A DNA stretch of 7,519 bases from a bacterium (GCA_022616085.1 JAKEFN010000128.1:1-7519); one strand, 5' to 3'. Positions 1 to 6,353 are shown, numbered from the stretch's first letter. Numbers and translations: made by a program. Notes: generated by a model not told the origin, from the letters alone.

Positions 1-97
1 AGACTCAAAATATCAACAATATTCTTCGCTTTCCTCGCCGCATTTTCGCCTCGCACCATGAATTCTCGCTACGTCAATAGTTTTTTCACAAGCTCTA
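1..97. repeat. Left arm of a 97-bp inverted repeat
   Basis: The reverse complement of bases 1-97 matches bases 7420-7516 at 96 of 97 positions; the only difference is base 25 (T) against base 7492 (G where A is expected). Homology stops sharply at base 98 on the inner side but reaches the window edge on the outer side, so the true repeat may be longer than what is visible. No RNA gene, convincing protein or transposase motif could be recognised in it. It may be the inner end of a longer multicopy repeat such as an insertion sequence, a terminal repeat of a linear replicon, or the place where an assembly broke at a repeat. Confidence 0.93.
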
Positions 98-128
98 ATT
101 TTTAAAAAAGAGGGGGAGTTCTTAAGTT

Positions 129-134
129 TATAAA
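129..134 (+). promoter_or_regulatory. Possible -10 box for the copper genes
   Basis: TATAAA lies 16 bases before the ATPase start codon, in the 53-base gap between the inverted repeat and the gene. No good -35 box sits at the right distance, and no recognisable CsoR- or CopY-type operator dyad is seen. A purine run (AGAGGGGGAG, 110-119) is too far from the ATG to act as a ribosome binding site. If the box is used, the leader would be about 10 bases. Confidence 0.3.
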
Positions 135-150
135 ACTATTCAAAAGTAAC

Positions 151-2070
151 ATGCACAACGACCATTCGCATCATCATAAACAGGCGGAAACGCATGACAA
201 ACATGCGGGACACCACACGGCGGATTTTTTGAAGAAATTTTGGATTTCATTCGTCATCACCATTCCGATATTTTTTTATTCGGAGATGGCGATGGAAGTA
301 TTTGGCATACGCGGTCCTGAATTCGCCGGCTCGCACTACATCCTTCTTCTTCTCGGCTCGGTCGTGTATTTCTACTGCGGTCTCGTATTTCTCCGGAGCG
401 CATACGGGGAATTGAAAGCGCGTCTTCCGGGCATGATGACGCTTATAGCAATCGCCGTTACCGCCGCATATGCATACAGTGTTTTCTCGATACTTTCGGG
501 CGGGATGGGCGATCTCATGTTCGAGCTCGCTTCGCTTATAACGATCATGCTTCTCGGCCATTGGATCGAGATGAAATCCGTTCAAGGCGCGCAGGGCGCA
601 TTGCAGGAACTTTCCAAACTGCTTCCCGACACCGCGGAAGTCATTCGCGGCGATAAGACCGAAACGGTCCCGCTTTCCGAACTGAAAGTCGGCGACATCG
701 TCTTGATCAAGCCAGGATCAAAAATTCCAGCGGACGGGGAAGTCATCGATGGCCAATCGAACGTAAATGAGTCCATTCTTACCGGAGAGTCAAAGCCGGT
801 TTATAAAAATATCGGGAACGGCGCGATTGCCGGATCGATCAACGGCGAAGGAAGCCTCAAGGTTCAAGTAACCACCATCGGGGAAAAAACATTCCTCGCG
901 GGCGTCATGCGCTTGGTCGCCGATGCAGAGGCATCGAAATCCCGCCTTCAAATACTCTCGGATCGGGCGGCATACTACCTCACCATTGTTGCCATTGTCG
1001 GAGGCGGGATTACGTTTGTTGCGTGGCTTCTTGCGTCTGCCGGAATTATTACCGCAACCGAGCGTCTGGTGGCGGTTCTTGTCATTACGTGCCCTCACGC
1101 GCTCGGTCTTGCCGTGCCCTTGGTCGCCGCGATTTCAACAAGCATGGCGGCTCGGAACGGGCTTCTGGTGAGAGAGCGTATTGCGCTTGAAGGGGCGCGG
1201 AAGATCGATACGGTTCTTTTTGACAAAACAGGCACGCTGACCAAAGGAGCATTCGGGGTCGTGTCGGCGACATCGGACGACGCTCTTGCGCTTGCGGCGG
1301 CTGTCGAAACGCACTCCGAACATCCTATTGGAAAAGCGATTTTGAAGGAAGCGCGATTGAGAAATCTTCACATCGGAGAAATACAAGATTTCAAAACTAT
1401 TGCCGGCAAGGGAGCGGAGGCAAACGTGGATGGCGCGGCTATATTCGTCGGTCACCGAGGGGGAAGCGATATTGTTGTTCTCAAAAATGGAAAACAAATC
1501 GGCGCGATAGAAGTGGCCGATGCCGTTCGTCCCGAAGCGAAAGAAGCGGTCGCGAAACTAAAAGCCGCGGGCCTTTCGATATCCATGATCACCGGAGACT
1601 CCGAAGAAGTGGCGCGAGAGGTGGCGCACGAGCTTGGCATCGACGAGTATTTTGCGCGCGTTCTCCCGGGAGAAAAGTCCGAAAAGGTACGGCTTCTTCA
1701 GAGTAAAGGACGGCGGGTGGCGTTTGTGGGAGACGGCGTCAACGACGCTCCGGCGCTTACGCAAGCCGATCTCGGCATCGCCATCGGAGCGGGAACGAAT
1801 GTGGCGATCGAGTCGGCCGGAATAATTCTTGTGAAAAATGATCCGAGAGACATCCCGAAAATCTTTAATCTCTCGCGGCTCACTTATAATAAAATGATCC
1901 AGAACCTTTTTTGGGCGACCGGCTATAACATCGCCGCAATTCCGCTCGCGGCGGGCGCCCTTGCGTATAAGGGAATAATTTTGGAACCATGGCTCGCGGC
2001 GGTATTCATGTCGGCAAGCACGGTCATTGTCGCCATCAATGCGGTATTTTTGAAAAACAAACAGATTTGA
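151..2070 (+). CDS. Copper-exporting P1B-3-type ATPase (CopB-like)
   Basis: A 639-residue integral membrane ATPase expected to pump copper (Cu+ or Cu2+, possibly Ag+) out of the cytoplasm. The N terminus (residues 1-22) is rich in His and replaces a CxxC metal-binding domain, as in CopB proteins. In order: TGES actuator loop at 211-214, the metal-site CPH at 314-316, phosphorylation motif DKTGT at 358-362 (Asp358), SEHP nucleotide-binding motif at 389-392, TGD at 481-483, and GDGVND at 527-532. The last two membrane helices carry N585-x6-YN-x4-P598 and MSAST (620-624) with N630, the established P1B-3 set. CPH rather than CPC separates it from CopA. The start at 151 is supported by the His-rich tail that follows. 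The ATP-binding domain looks short between GHRG (434-437) and KNGK (445-448). The oxidase gene follows after 2 bases, which suggests co-transcription. Family assignment is firm; metal preference is inferred from motifs. Confidence 0.95.
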   Translation: MHNDHSHHHKQAETHDKHAGHHTADFLKKFWISFVITIPIFFYSEMAMEVFGIRGPEFAGSHYILLLLGSVVYFYCGLVFLRSAYGELKARLPGMMTLIAIAVTAAYAYSVFSILSGGMGDLMFELASLITIMLLGHWIEMKSVQGAQGALQELSKLLPDTAEVIRGDKTETVPLSELKVGDIVLIKPGSKIPADGEVIDGQSNVNESILTGESKPVYKNIGNGAIAGSINGEGSLKVQVTTIGEKTFLAGVMRLVADAEASKSRLQILSDRAAYYLTIVAIVGGGITFVAWLLASAGIITATERLVAVLVITCPHALGLAVPLVAAISTSMAARNGLLVRERIALEGARKIDTVLFDKTGTLTKGAFGVVSATSDDALALAAAVETHSEHPIGKAILKEARLRNLHIGEIQDFKTIAGKGAEANVDGAAIFVGHRGGSDIVVLKNGKQIGAIEVADAVRPEAKEAVAKLKAAGLSISMITGDSEEVAREVAHELGIDEYFARVLPGEKSEKVRLLQSKGRRVAFVGDGVNDAPALTQADLGIAIGAGTNVAIESAGIILVKNDPRDIPKIFNLSRLTYNKMIQNLFWATGYNIAAIPLAAGALAYKGIILEPWLAAVFMSASTVIVAINAVFLKNKQI

Positions 2071-2072
2071 AA

Positions 2073-3593
2073 ATGAAAAATCAAAATATTTTATATATCA
2101 TAATCGGCGTTGTTATTCTTGCGGGCGGATATTTCTTTTTGAGCGAAAGCGCGCCCGTCCCGTCGCGGGAAGCGGCGGCAAGCCCTGTCGTCGAACTCAA
2201 AAACGGCGATACCTACGATCTGACGGCAGGCTATGTTGCCAAAACGATTGGCGACATGAGGCACGCTATGCTTGCATATAACGGTTCGATCCCGGGGCCG
2301 ATCATCAAGGTCGCGCAGGGAGCGGAAATAACGATTAATTTTAAAAATAATACCGACATTCCCGCGCTTCTGCATTCTCATGGCGTGCGTATGGACAATG
2401 CTTTCGATGGTTCTCAATTACAACAAAAAGAAATGAAGCCCGGCGAGTCTTTTTCCTACAAACTTAAATTTCCGGATGCGGGAATATATTGGTACCACCC
2501 GCACGCGAAAGAAGTATATGGGCAAGGCTTGGGCCTTTATGGCGCATTTATCGTTGCTCCCGCCGATTCGGATTATTTTCCTCCGGTAAATCGCGAAATA
2601 CCCCTTTTTCTTTCAGATGCGCCTATTGAAAACGGGAAAATCGCACTCGACAAAGACATGGCAAGCCATTCGCTCATGGGCCACTATGGCAATGTGATGC
2701 TTATAAATGGAGAAGACGCATACAATCTGGATGCACAGACGGGGGAAGCAATCCGTTTATATGTGGTAAACGCGGCCAACGCGCGTCCTTTTAATTTTGC
2801 CATCGAAGGCTTGAAGCTCAAGCTTGTAGGCGCCGACAACGGTGCATACGAGAGGGCGTCTTTTATAGACAGTGTTGTCATAAGTCCGTCTGAAAGAGCG
2901 ATTATAGACATATTCATACCGAATGCCGGAATCTACGAAATCCAAAACAAAACTCCGAATAGGGTATATGCGCTTGGAACAATCTCGGCAAAGAGCGATC
3001 ATCCGGATATATCGTATGCTCGGGAATTCGATGCGCTTCAAACCAATCAGGGAACAATACAGAGCATCAATCCGTTCAGGGCTTTCTTCGACCAAGAACC
3101 GACGAAACATCTCGCGCTCACTATTGATATGGGAGGAGATCAAATGCCCATGGAAAGCATGAATCATGGCGGCCGCATGGCGCAAGAGAGCCCCGACGGT
3201 ATCGAGTGGGATGATGCAAACCAGATGATGAATAGAATGTCGAATGCCGGCTCGATTAAATGGAAAATTGTCGACCGCGATACTGGAAAGGAAAACATGG
3301 ATATCGATTGGACGTTCACGCAAGACACGCCGATGAAAATTCGGATTTTTAACGACCCGGACTCGATGCACCCGATGCAACACCCGATTCATTTCCACGG
3401 ACAGCGCTTTCTTGTTATCGCGCGGGATGGAGCGGAACAAACGAATCTCGCGTGGAAAGATACCGTATTGGTGAAAGCGGGAGAAACTGTCGACATTATT
3501 CTTGATCCATCAAATCCGGGAGAATGGATGGCTCATTGCCATATTTCCGAACATCTGGAGGCGGGTATGATATTTCGTTTCCGAGTGAAATAA
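2073..3593 (+). CDS. Membrane-anchored multicopper oxidase
   Basis: A 506-residue laccase/CueO-like oxidase that couples one-electron oxidations, most likely Cu(I) to Cu(II), to reduction of O2 to water. Residues 6-24 form one hydrophobic segment, read as an uncleaved signal anchor that places the enzyme outside the cytoplasmic membrane. All four copper motifs are present: HSHG (101-104), HPH (142-144), HPIHFHG (437-443) and HCHISEHLEAGM (488-499). The type 1 copper ligands are then H437, C489, H494 and M499, and the remaining His residues build the type 2/3 trinuclear centre. A Met-rich stretch (353-389) before the last domain recalls the Met-rich insert of CueO, although no homology to it can be shown here. 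The reading frame stays open upstream to 1989, but the ATG at 2073 is chosen because it begins the anchor and follows the ATPase stop by 2 bases. Substrate is inferred from the neighbour; a phenol oxidase role is possible. Confidence 0.95.
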   Translation: MKNQNILYIIIGVVILAGGYFFLSESAPVPSREAAASPVVELKNGDTYDLTAGYVAKTIGDMRHAMLAYNGSIPGPIIKVAQGAEITINFKNNTDIPALLHSHGVRMDNAFDGSQLQQKEMKPGESFSYKLKFPDAGIYWYHPHAKEVYGQGLGLYGAFIVAPADSDYFPPVNREIPLFLSDAPIENGKIALDKDMASHSLMGHYGNVMLINGEDAYNLDAQTGEAIRLYVVNAANARPFNFAIEGLKLKLVGADNGAYERASFIDSVVISPSERAIIDIFIPNAGIYEIQNKTPNRVYALGTISAKSDHPDISYAREFDALQTNQGTIQSINPFRAFFDQEPTKHLALTIDMGGDQMPMESMNHGGRMAQESPDGIEWDDANQMMNRMSNAGSIKWKIVDRDTGKENMDIDWTFTQDTPMKIRIFNDPDSMHPMQHPIHFHGQRFLVIARDGAEQTNLAWKDTVLVKAGETVDIILDPSNPGEWMAHCHISEHLEAGMIFRFRVK

Positions 3594-3624
3594 TATAAAG
3601 GTCGAGAATTATAGACATCACACT

Positions 3625-4119
3625 ATGGACAACAATATCCAAAACTTTGTTAGAGAAAACAGGATTGCGGTTTTTGCGGTGCTTCGCAAAGACGGCGCGC
3701 CGCACGCAGCCGCGCTTCACATGTCGGCAAAGGACGATGTGTGGGAAATATATTTTTTTACCGAAAAGAAGTACTGGAAAAGTGAAGCGTTGCTCGCGGG
3801 GAAGCCGGTACCCGCTACAGTAGTTATCGGTTTTTCCGAGGCGGACATGAGGACGCTTCAGATGGACGGCGTGGCGGAGATGGTGGGGGACAGCGCGCTT
3901 CCCGAAGTGCAAAAAATTCATTTCGGCAAGATCAAGAAAGCGGAGAAATACGAGCACAATCCCGATATGTATTTCATACGATTTATACCGGCGTGGTGGC
4001 GCTATACCGTTTGGGAAAAGGATAAAGAAGGAAAGGTTGTTTCAAAAAATAGTATCTCCTCGGAAAATATGTACGGGAGCAATTTTTTATTGAAACCGAA
4101 AGGTGATCGCCAGGCGTGA
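3625..4119 (+). CDS. Pyridoxamine 5'-phosphate oxidase-like (FMN-binding split barrel) protein
   Basis: A 164-residue soluble protein that looks like a member of the PPOX/FMN-binding split-barrel superfamily. The pattern supporting this is a first strand with NRIAVFAVLRKDGAPHAA (12-29), a second strand WEIYFFTE (40-47), a basic helix ending in ALLAGKP (55-61), the strands PATVVIGF and LQMDGVAEMV (63-87), and a final strand with IRFIPAWWRYTVW (118-130). In the family such proteins bind FMN, F420 or heme, and many small members have no known substrate; a specific reaction cannot be assigned. It follows the oxidase by 31 bases, so it may share its transcript, but TATAGA at 3610-3615 sits 9 bases before the ATG and could be its own -10 box. 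No Shine-Dalgarno sequence is seen. The stop codon lies inside a strong dyad. Confidence 0.72.
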   Translation: MDNNIQNFVRENRIAVFAVLRKDGAPHAAALHMSAKDDVWEIYFFTEKKYWKSEALLAGKPVPATVVIGFSEADMRTLQMDGVAEMVGDSALPEVQKIHFGKIKKAEKYEHNPDMYFIRFIPAWWRYTVWEKDKEGKVVSKNSISSENMYGSNFLLKPKGDRQA

Positions 4120-4139
4120 GAAATTTCTCATGCCTGGCG
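4108..4139. other. 32-bp dyad overlapping the stop codon of the PPOX-like gene
   Basis: Bases 4108-4123 pair with 4124-4139 at every position except one G-T (4116/4131), giving a stem of about 14 pairs with a 4-base AT loop and a GC-rich base (CGCCAGGC / GCCTGGCG). The TGA stop (4117-4119) is inside the stem. No T tract follows on either strand, so it is not a standard intrinsic terminator. It could still end or stabilise the upstream transcript, or be an operator or short repeat. Confidence 0.7.
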
Positions 4140-4165
4140 CATGGCGATGTCCGTACGCGCCGATT

Positions 4166-4174
4166 TGATATAAT
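4166..4174 (+). promoter_or_regulatory. Extended -10 promoter of the GtrA-like gene
   Basis: TGATATAAT is a perfect -10 hexamer (4169-4174) with the TGn extension. The ATG follows 10 bases after the hexamer, so transcription would begin about 1-5 bases before the start codon. No convincing -35 box lies 16-18 bases upstream, as is usual for extended -10 promoters. It lies just past the dyad, which fits a transcript boundary there. Confidence 0.6.
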
Positions 4175-4184
4175 ATAGAAAACC

Positions 4185-4574
4185 ATGTATGCTTTGAATC
4201 GATTTGCGAAGTATGCAAGCATAGGGGTGTCTACTTTTCTTTTCGACCTGCTTCTTCTTTTTGTCTTTATTGACGCGTTCGGGTGGCATTATGCGATTGC
4301 GGCAGGCGCGGCGTTTATTATTGCCGTTTCGTGCAATTATTATTTAAGCAGGAAATATGTTTTCTATGGAACGCTTCGCGATGCGCGGTCGGGATATATT
4401 ATCTTTGTCGGCATCGCGATTGCCGGACTTTTCGTGATTGTGGGAGGAATGACTCTTTTTATTGAAATTTTTGAATGGCACTATGCGCCCTCGCGGATAA
4501 TTATCGCGGGCATTGTCGGTATTTGGAATTATCTTATAAATCTCTACGTTAATTTTAAGGTTGCAGGGAAATGA
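4185..4574 (+). CDS. GtrA-family membrane protein
   Basis: A 129-residue protein with four predicted membrane helices (about 9-31, 34-54, 68-94 and 103-125), the usual size and topology of the GtrA family. The family hallmark after helix 2 is present as NYYLSRKYVF (51-60), and helix 4 contains NYLINLYVNFK (115-125). GtrA-like proteins are thought to move polyprenyl-phosphate-linked sugars across the cytoplasmic membrane for modification of glycans or other surface polymers. No glycosyltransferase gene is next to it here, so the sugar and acceptor are unknown. The start at 4185 is preferred because a perfect extended -10 box lies just upstream and the helix-1 region follows at once. Confidence 0.85.
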   Translation: MYALNRFAKYASIGVSTFLFDLLLLFVFIDAFGWHYAIAAGAAFIIAVSCNYYLSRKYVFYGTLRDARSGYIIFVGIAIAGLFVIVGGMTLFIEIFEWHYAPSRIIIAGIVGIWNYLINLYVNFKVAGK

Positions 4575-4593
4575 GGGGAATGATCGAGGAATC

Positions 4594-4610
4594 TGTTATA
4601 ATGTTATAAT
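4594..4610 (+). promoter_or_regulatory. Two tandem extended -10 boxes
   Basis: TGTTATAATGTTATAAT contains two TGnTATAAT elements offset by 8 bases (hexamers at 4597-4602 and 4605-4610). The second is 15 bases before the start codon at 4626, giving a leader of about 8-10 bases with no ribosome binding site. No matching -35 hexamer was found for either. Confidence 0.55.
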
Positions 4611-4625
4611 AAGATTGCAATAAAT

Positions 4626-4826
4626 ATGAACGATGATATTAAAACACGCCTAGACGAACAAGACGCAATGCTTCGAGACATTCTTTCTTCAACGGAAAAG
4701 ACGAGAAAATATTTCCTTTGGACGCTTATAGCTACGCTTGTCGTCTTTTTTCTGCCGCTCCTCGGTCTTCTCTTCGCTATTCCGCGGTTCATAGACGTCT
4801 ACTCGTCGAATATAGGCTTGTTTTGA
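4626..4826 (+). CDS. Small membrane protein with EKTRKYFLWT motif
   Basis: A 66-residue protein. Residues 1-27 are charged and probably helical, with an amphipathic, coiled-coil-like pattern (DDIKTRLDEQDAMLRDILSS). EKTRKYFLWT (24-33) leads into a hydrophobic stretch at 30-53, long enough for one helix, or two short ones broken by the Pro at 44. From memory, small proteins of this design occur often in Parcubacteria genomes, where they are annotated as hypothetical. The function is unknown; a role as a membrane-bound scaffold or partner subunit would be only a guess. Tandem extended -10 boxes just upstream support the start. It is separated by 51 bases from the GtrA-like gene and may be transcribed alone. 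Confidence 0.78.
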   Translation: MNDDIKTRLDEQDAMLRDILSSTEKTRKYFLWTLIATLVVFFLPLLGLLFAIPRFIDVYSSNIGLF

Positions 4827-4845
4827 GTAGCAGTTAGGGTATAAT
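4818..4845 (+). promoter_or_regulatory. Promoter upstream of the MITE-like element
   Basis: TTGTTT (4818-4823) and a perfect TATAAT (4840-4845) are separated by 16 bases. The -35 overlaps the end of the preceding small gene. Transcription would start near 4852, run through the inverted-repeat element and reach the gene at 4961, giving a leader of about 110 bases that can fold into a 20-bp hairpin. Confidence 0.55.
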
Positions 4846-4858
4846 GAGACATATTAAA

Positions 4859-4933
4859 TAGGACTTACGCGTTTGGGGCATCTCTTTGTTGCTTTGCTCG
4901 CGCCGACAACTGCATCCAAACGCGTAAGTCCTA
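4859..4933. mobile_element. 75-bp MITE-like element with 18-bp terminal inverted repeats
   Basis: TAGGACTTACGCGTTTGG (4859-4876) is perfectly repeated in inverse orientation at 4916-4933, around a 39-base core (4877-4915). TTAAA occurs directly on both sides (4854-4858 and 4934-4938), as expected for a 5-bp target-site duplication. The core is too short to code for anything, so it would need a transposase supplied from elsewhere. The boundary is slightly ambiguous because the palindrome continues two bases into the flanks (AATAGG.../...CCTATT). The same structure could act as an RNA hairpin in the leader of the next gene; with no T tract after it, a plain intrinsic terminator is less likely. 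I could not name the insertion sequence family. Confidence 0.6.
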
Positions 4934-4960
4934 TTAAAATTATTTATAGCTTTATTTTAT

Positions 4961-5641
4961 ATGGACAATACAAATAATCAAACGGGCGGTTCAAATATGC
5001 CCGCGGCACCGAAGAGCGGATCCAAGGGGTTGATTATCGCCCTTATTATCATTGTAATCATCATCGCGGGGTGGTTTCTCTTTGGACGAGGGGGCGGTGC
5101 GGGAATGATGGGCGGACTCGGCGAGGCTCCGCATACGCTTACGGGTCTTCTCGGCTGGGGAAAGAGCGTCATGTGCGAATTTTCTTATGAGGAGGAAGCG
5201 GTCGGCGCAGGCAAGGGGATGGTTTATGTCGCGGACGGCAAAATGCGCAATGATTTCAGCGTAACCGGCCCTGACGGAAAAATGGTTGAAGGGCATATGA
5301 TAAGCAACGGCGAGACTAATTACATCTGGTCTTCCGAAATGCCCGGGCAAGGAATCAAGATGGCTATGATGGATGCGGAAGGAGGCACTGGCGTTCCGAA
5401 AGAAAATTACCAAACCGTGGATTGGAACAAAGATTATGATTATGCATGCAAAAAATGGAGCGCGGATGAATCTATGTTTGCGCCGCCGTCCGATGTGCAA
5501 TTCATGGATATGGACGAGATAATGAAGAACATGATGCCCGCAAATATGGACGCTGACATGACAATTCCGGCAGAAATGGAAACAGTGATGGAGGGGCAGG
5601 TTCCCGAGATGGTGGATGGCGAGGGGATGGAAGCGATATAG
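4961..5641 (+). CDS. Met-rich membrane-anchored protein of unknown function
   Basis: A 226-residue protein with a short polar N terminus, one membrane anchor at about 23-41, a Gly/Met linker (43-54), and a domain facing outside. The domain has strands such as VMCEFSYEE (70-78), GMVYVADGKMRNDF (86-99), GHMISNGETNYIW (111-123) and a closing YACKKWSADESMFAPPSDVQFMD (161-183). Cys72 and Cys163 are the only cysteines and could form a disulfide. The general plan recalls hypothetical secreted proteins I associate with CPR genomes, but no named family is claimed. It holds 25 Met (11%), 11 of them in the acidic tail after residue 181, which could bind Cu(I); this is inference prompted by the copper genes 1.4 kb upstream. 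Its promoter is probably at 4818-4845, with the MITE-like element inserted in the leader. Confidence 0.82.
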   Translation: MDNTNNQTGGSNMPAAPKSGSKGLIIALIIIVIIIAGWFLFGRGGGAGMMGGLGEAPHTLTGLLGWGKSVMCEFSYEEEAVGAGKGMVYVADGKMRNDFSVTGPDGKMVEGHMISNGETNYIWSSEMPGQGIKMAMMDAEGGTGVPKENYQTVDWNKDYDYACKKWSADESMFAPPSDVQFMDMDEIMKNMMPANMDADMTIPAEMETVMEGQVPEMVDGEGMEAI

Positions 5642-5655
5642 CGCCCCCCCAATCT

Positions 5656-5661
5656 TATAAT
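5656..5661 (+). promoter_or_regulatory. TATAAT box almost touching the next start codon
   Basis: A perfect TATAAT ends 2 bases before the ATG at 5664. If active, transcription would begin near 5668, inside the proposed coding region, and could not deliver that start codon. Either the gene starts further downstream, or the hexamer is a chance match in an AT-rich gap. Confidence 0.3.
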
Positions 5662-5663
5662 AT

Positions 5664-6341
5664 ATGGTTCAGCTTTATGGAGGATATTTCCCTTCGCGGG
5701 AAAATAGTGACGGTAACGATAGCCGTCAGCACGCCACGGATGAAGAAGAGCATAGCGGTTCGGCGCGCGTATTTGAGATATTTGAGATGCCGCGCGGCGC
5801 TTCAGATCATAAAGGAAAGGCGTATGAACTTTCGGAAGACGAGATGAATTGGAGGAGAGATTTCGTTCAGTTTCCGGAAACATCGGATTATACACCGGTG
5901 AGGATCATTCAAGGCGGTCAATATGAAGCAAATTTTTCTCTCACCGAAGATGATAAGCGCGCGGATCCTCGCATAGAAGACAACGTCAGCTTACAGACAT
6001 TTCTGGAAGCGCAGGCACAGCTTTGCGGAGGGCGCACCGCCCATGATCTTCTCCGCGACTATCCCCATCACTTCCGGTGGCTCATTGCGAAGTTCTATGA
6101 GCATATGGGGAACGCGGCACGGAACGGCGAAGGCCTTCGCGAGATGGCGGCGCGAGGAGAAGAGCGAATCAGGAAATCTCTTCGTCCGGGAATCCGCCCG
6201 TCCTCTTTGTCCATGTGGCTCGAAGAAGAGGCGGCAATCGCGCGTAAGACGGTCAAACAGCTTCAAAAGGACGATCCGGCATACTACAACCGGCTCGTGC
6301 AATTATGGAACGAGGAAACGGCGGAGAAAAAGGATTTATAG
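5664..6341 (+). CDS. Hypothetical soluble, helix-rich protein
   Basis: A 225-residue protein that I do not recognise. It has no signal peptide or membrane segment and a single Cys (121). Residues 11-35 are polar and acidic, rich in Ser, Asp, Glu and His, and probably disordered. From about residue 50 the sequence is compact, with helices at about 105-145 (including HDLLRDYPHHFRWLIAKFYEHM, split by Pro), 148-166 and 178-217, all highly charged and rich in Glu, Arg and Lys. The long open frame and base composition like its neighbours support real coding. The start is uncertain: ATG 5664 nearly touches a TATAAT box, and the next in-frame ATG is at 5787 (residue 42), after the disordered part. 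The peroxiredoxin gene follows after 12 bases, so the two may be co-transcribed. Confidence 0.75.
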   Translation: MVQLYGGYFPSRENSDGNDSRQHATDEEEHSGSARVFEIFEMPRGASDHKGKAYELSEDEMNWRRDFVQFPETSDYTPVRIIQGGQYEANFSLTEDDKRADPRIEDNVSLQTFLEAQAQLCGGRTAHDLLRDYPHHFRWLIAKFYEHMGNAARNGEGLREMAARGEERIRKSLRPGIRPSSLSMWLEEEAAIARKTVKQLQKDDPAYYNRLVQLWNEETAEKKDL

Positions 6342-6353
6342 ACCATAATTAAA

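Noticed and set aside
1..105. Open frame in the left inverted repeat (from base 1 to a stop at 103-105) as the end of a protein
   Set aside because: Several frames are open over this short stretch, and none shows a recognisable domain. The one mismatch between the two arms does not allow a coding frame to be chosen.
1989..2072. Earlier start for the multicopper oxidase at 1989
   Set aside because: It would add 28 residues read out of frame from the end of the ATPase gene and would hide the signal anchor inside the chain. The ATG at 2073 opens directly into the anchor.
2757..3440. 227-codon open frame on the - strand within the oxidase gene
   Set aside because: It is antisense to a gene with all four copper motifs, and its product is a Arg/His-rich sequence with no recognisable domain.
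4857..4940. Inverted repeat as a simple intrinsic terminator
   Set aside because: The 39-base loop is too large, no T tract follows, and a promoter sits upstream with the next gene downstream. An insertion or leader hairpin fits better.
4991..5500. 169-codon open frame on the - strand within the Met-rich gene
   Set aside because: It lies wholly opposite a better coding frame with an anchor and structured domain, and shows no domain of its own.
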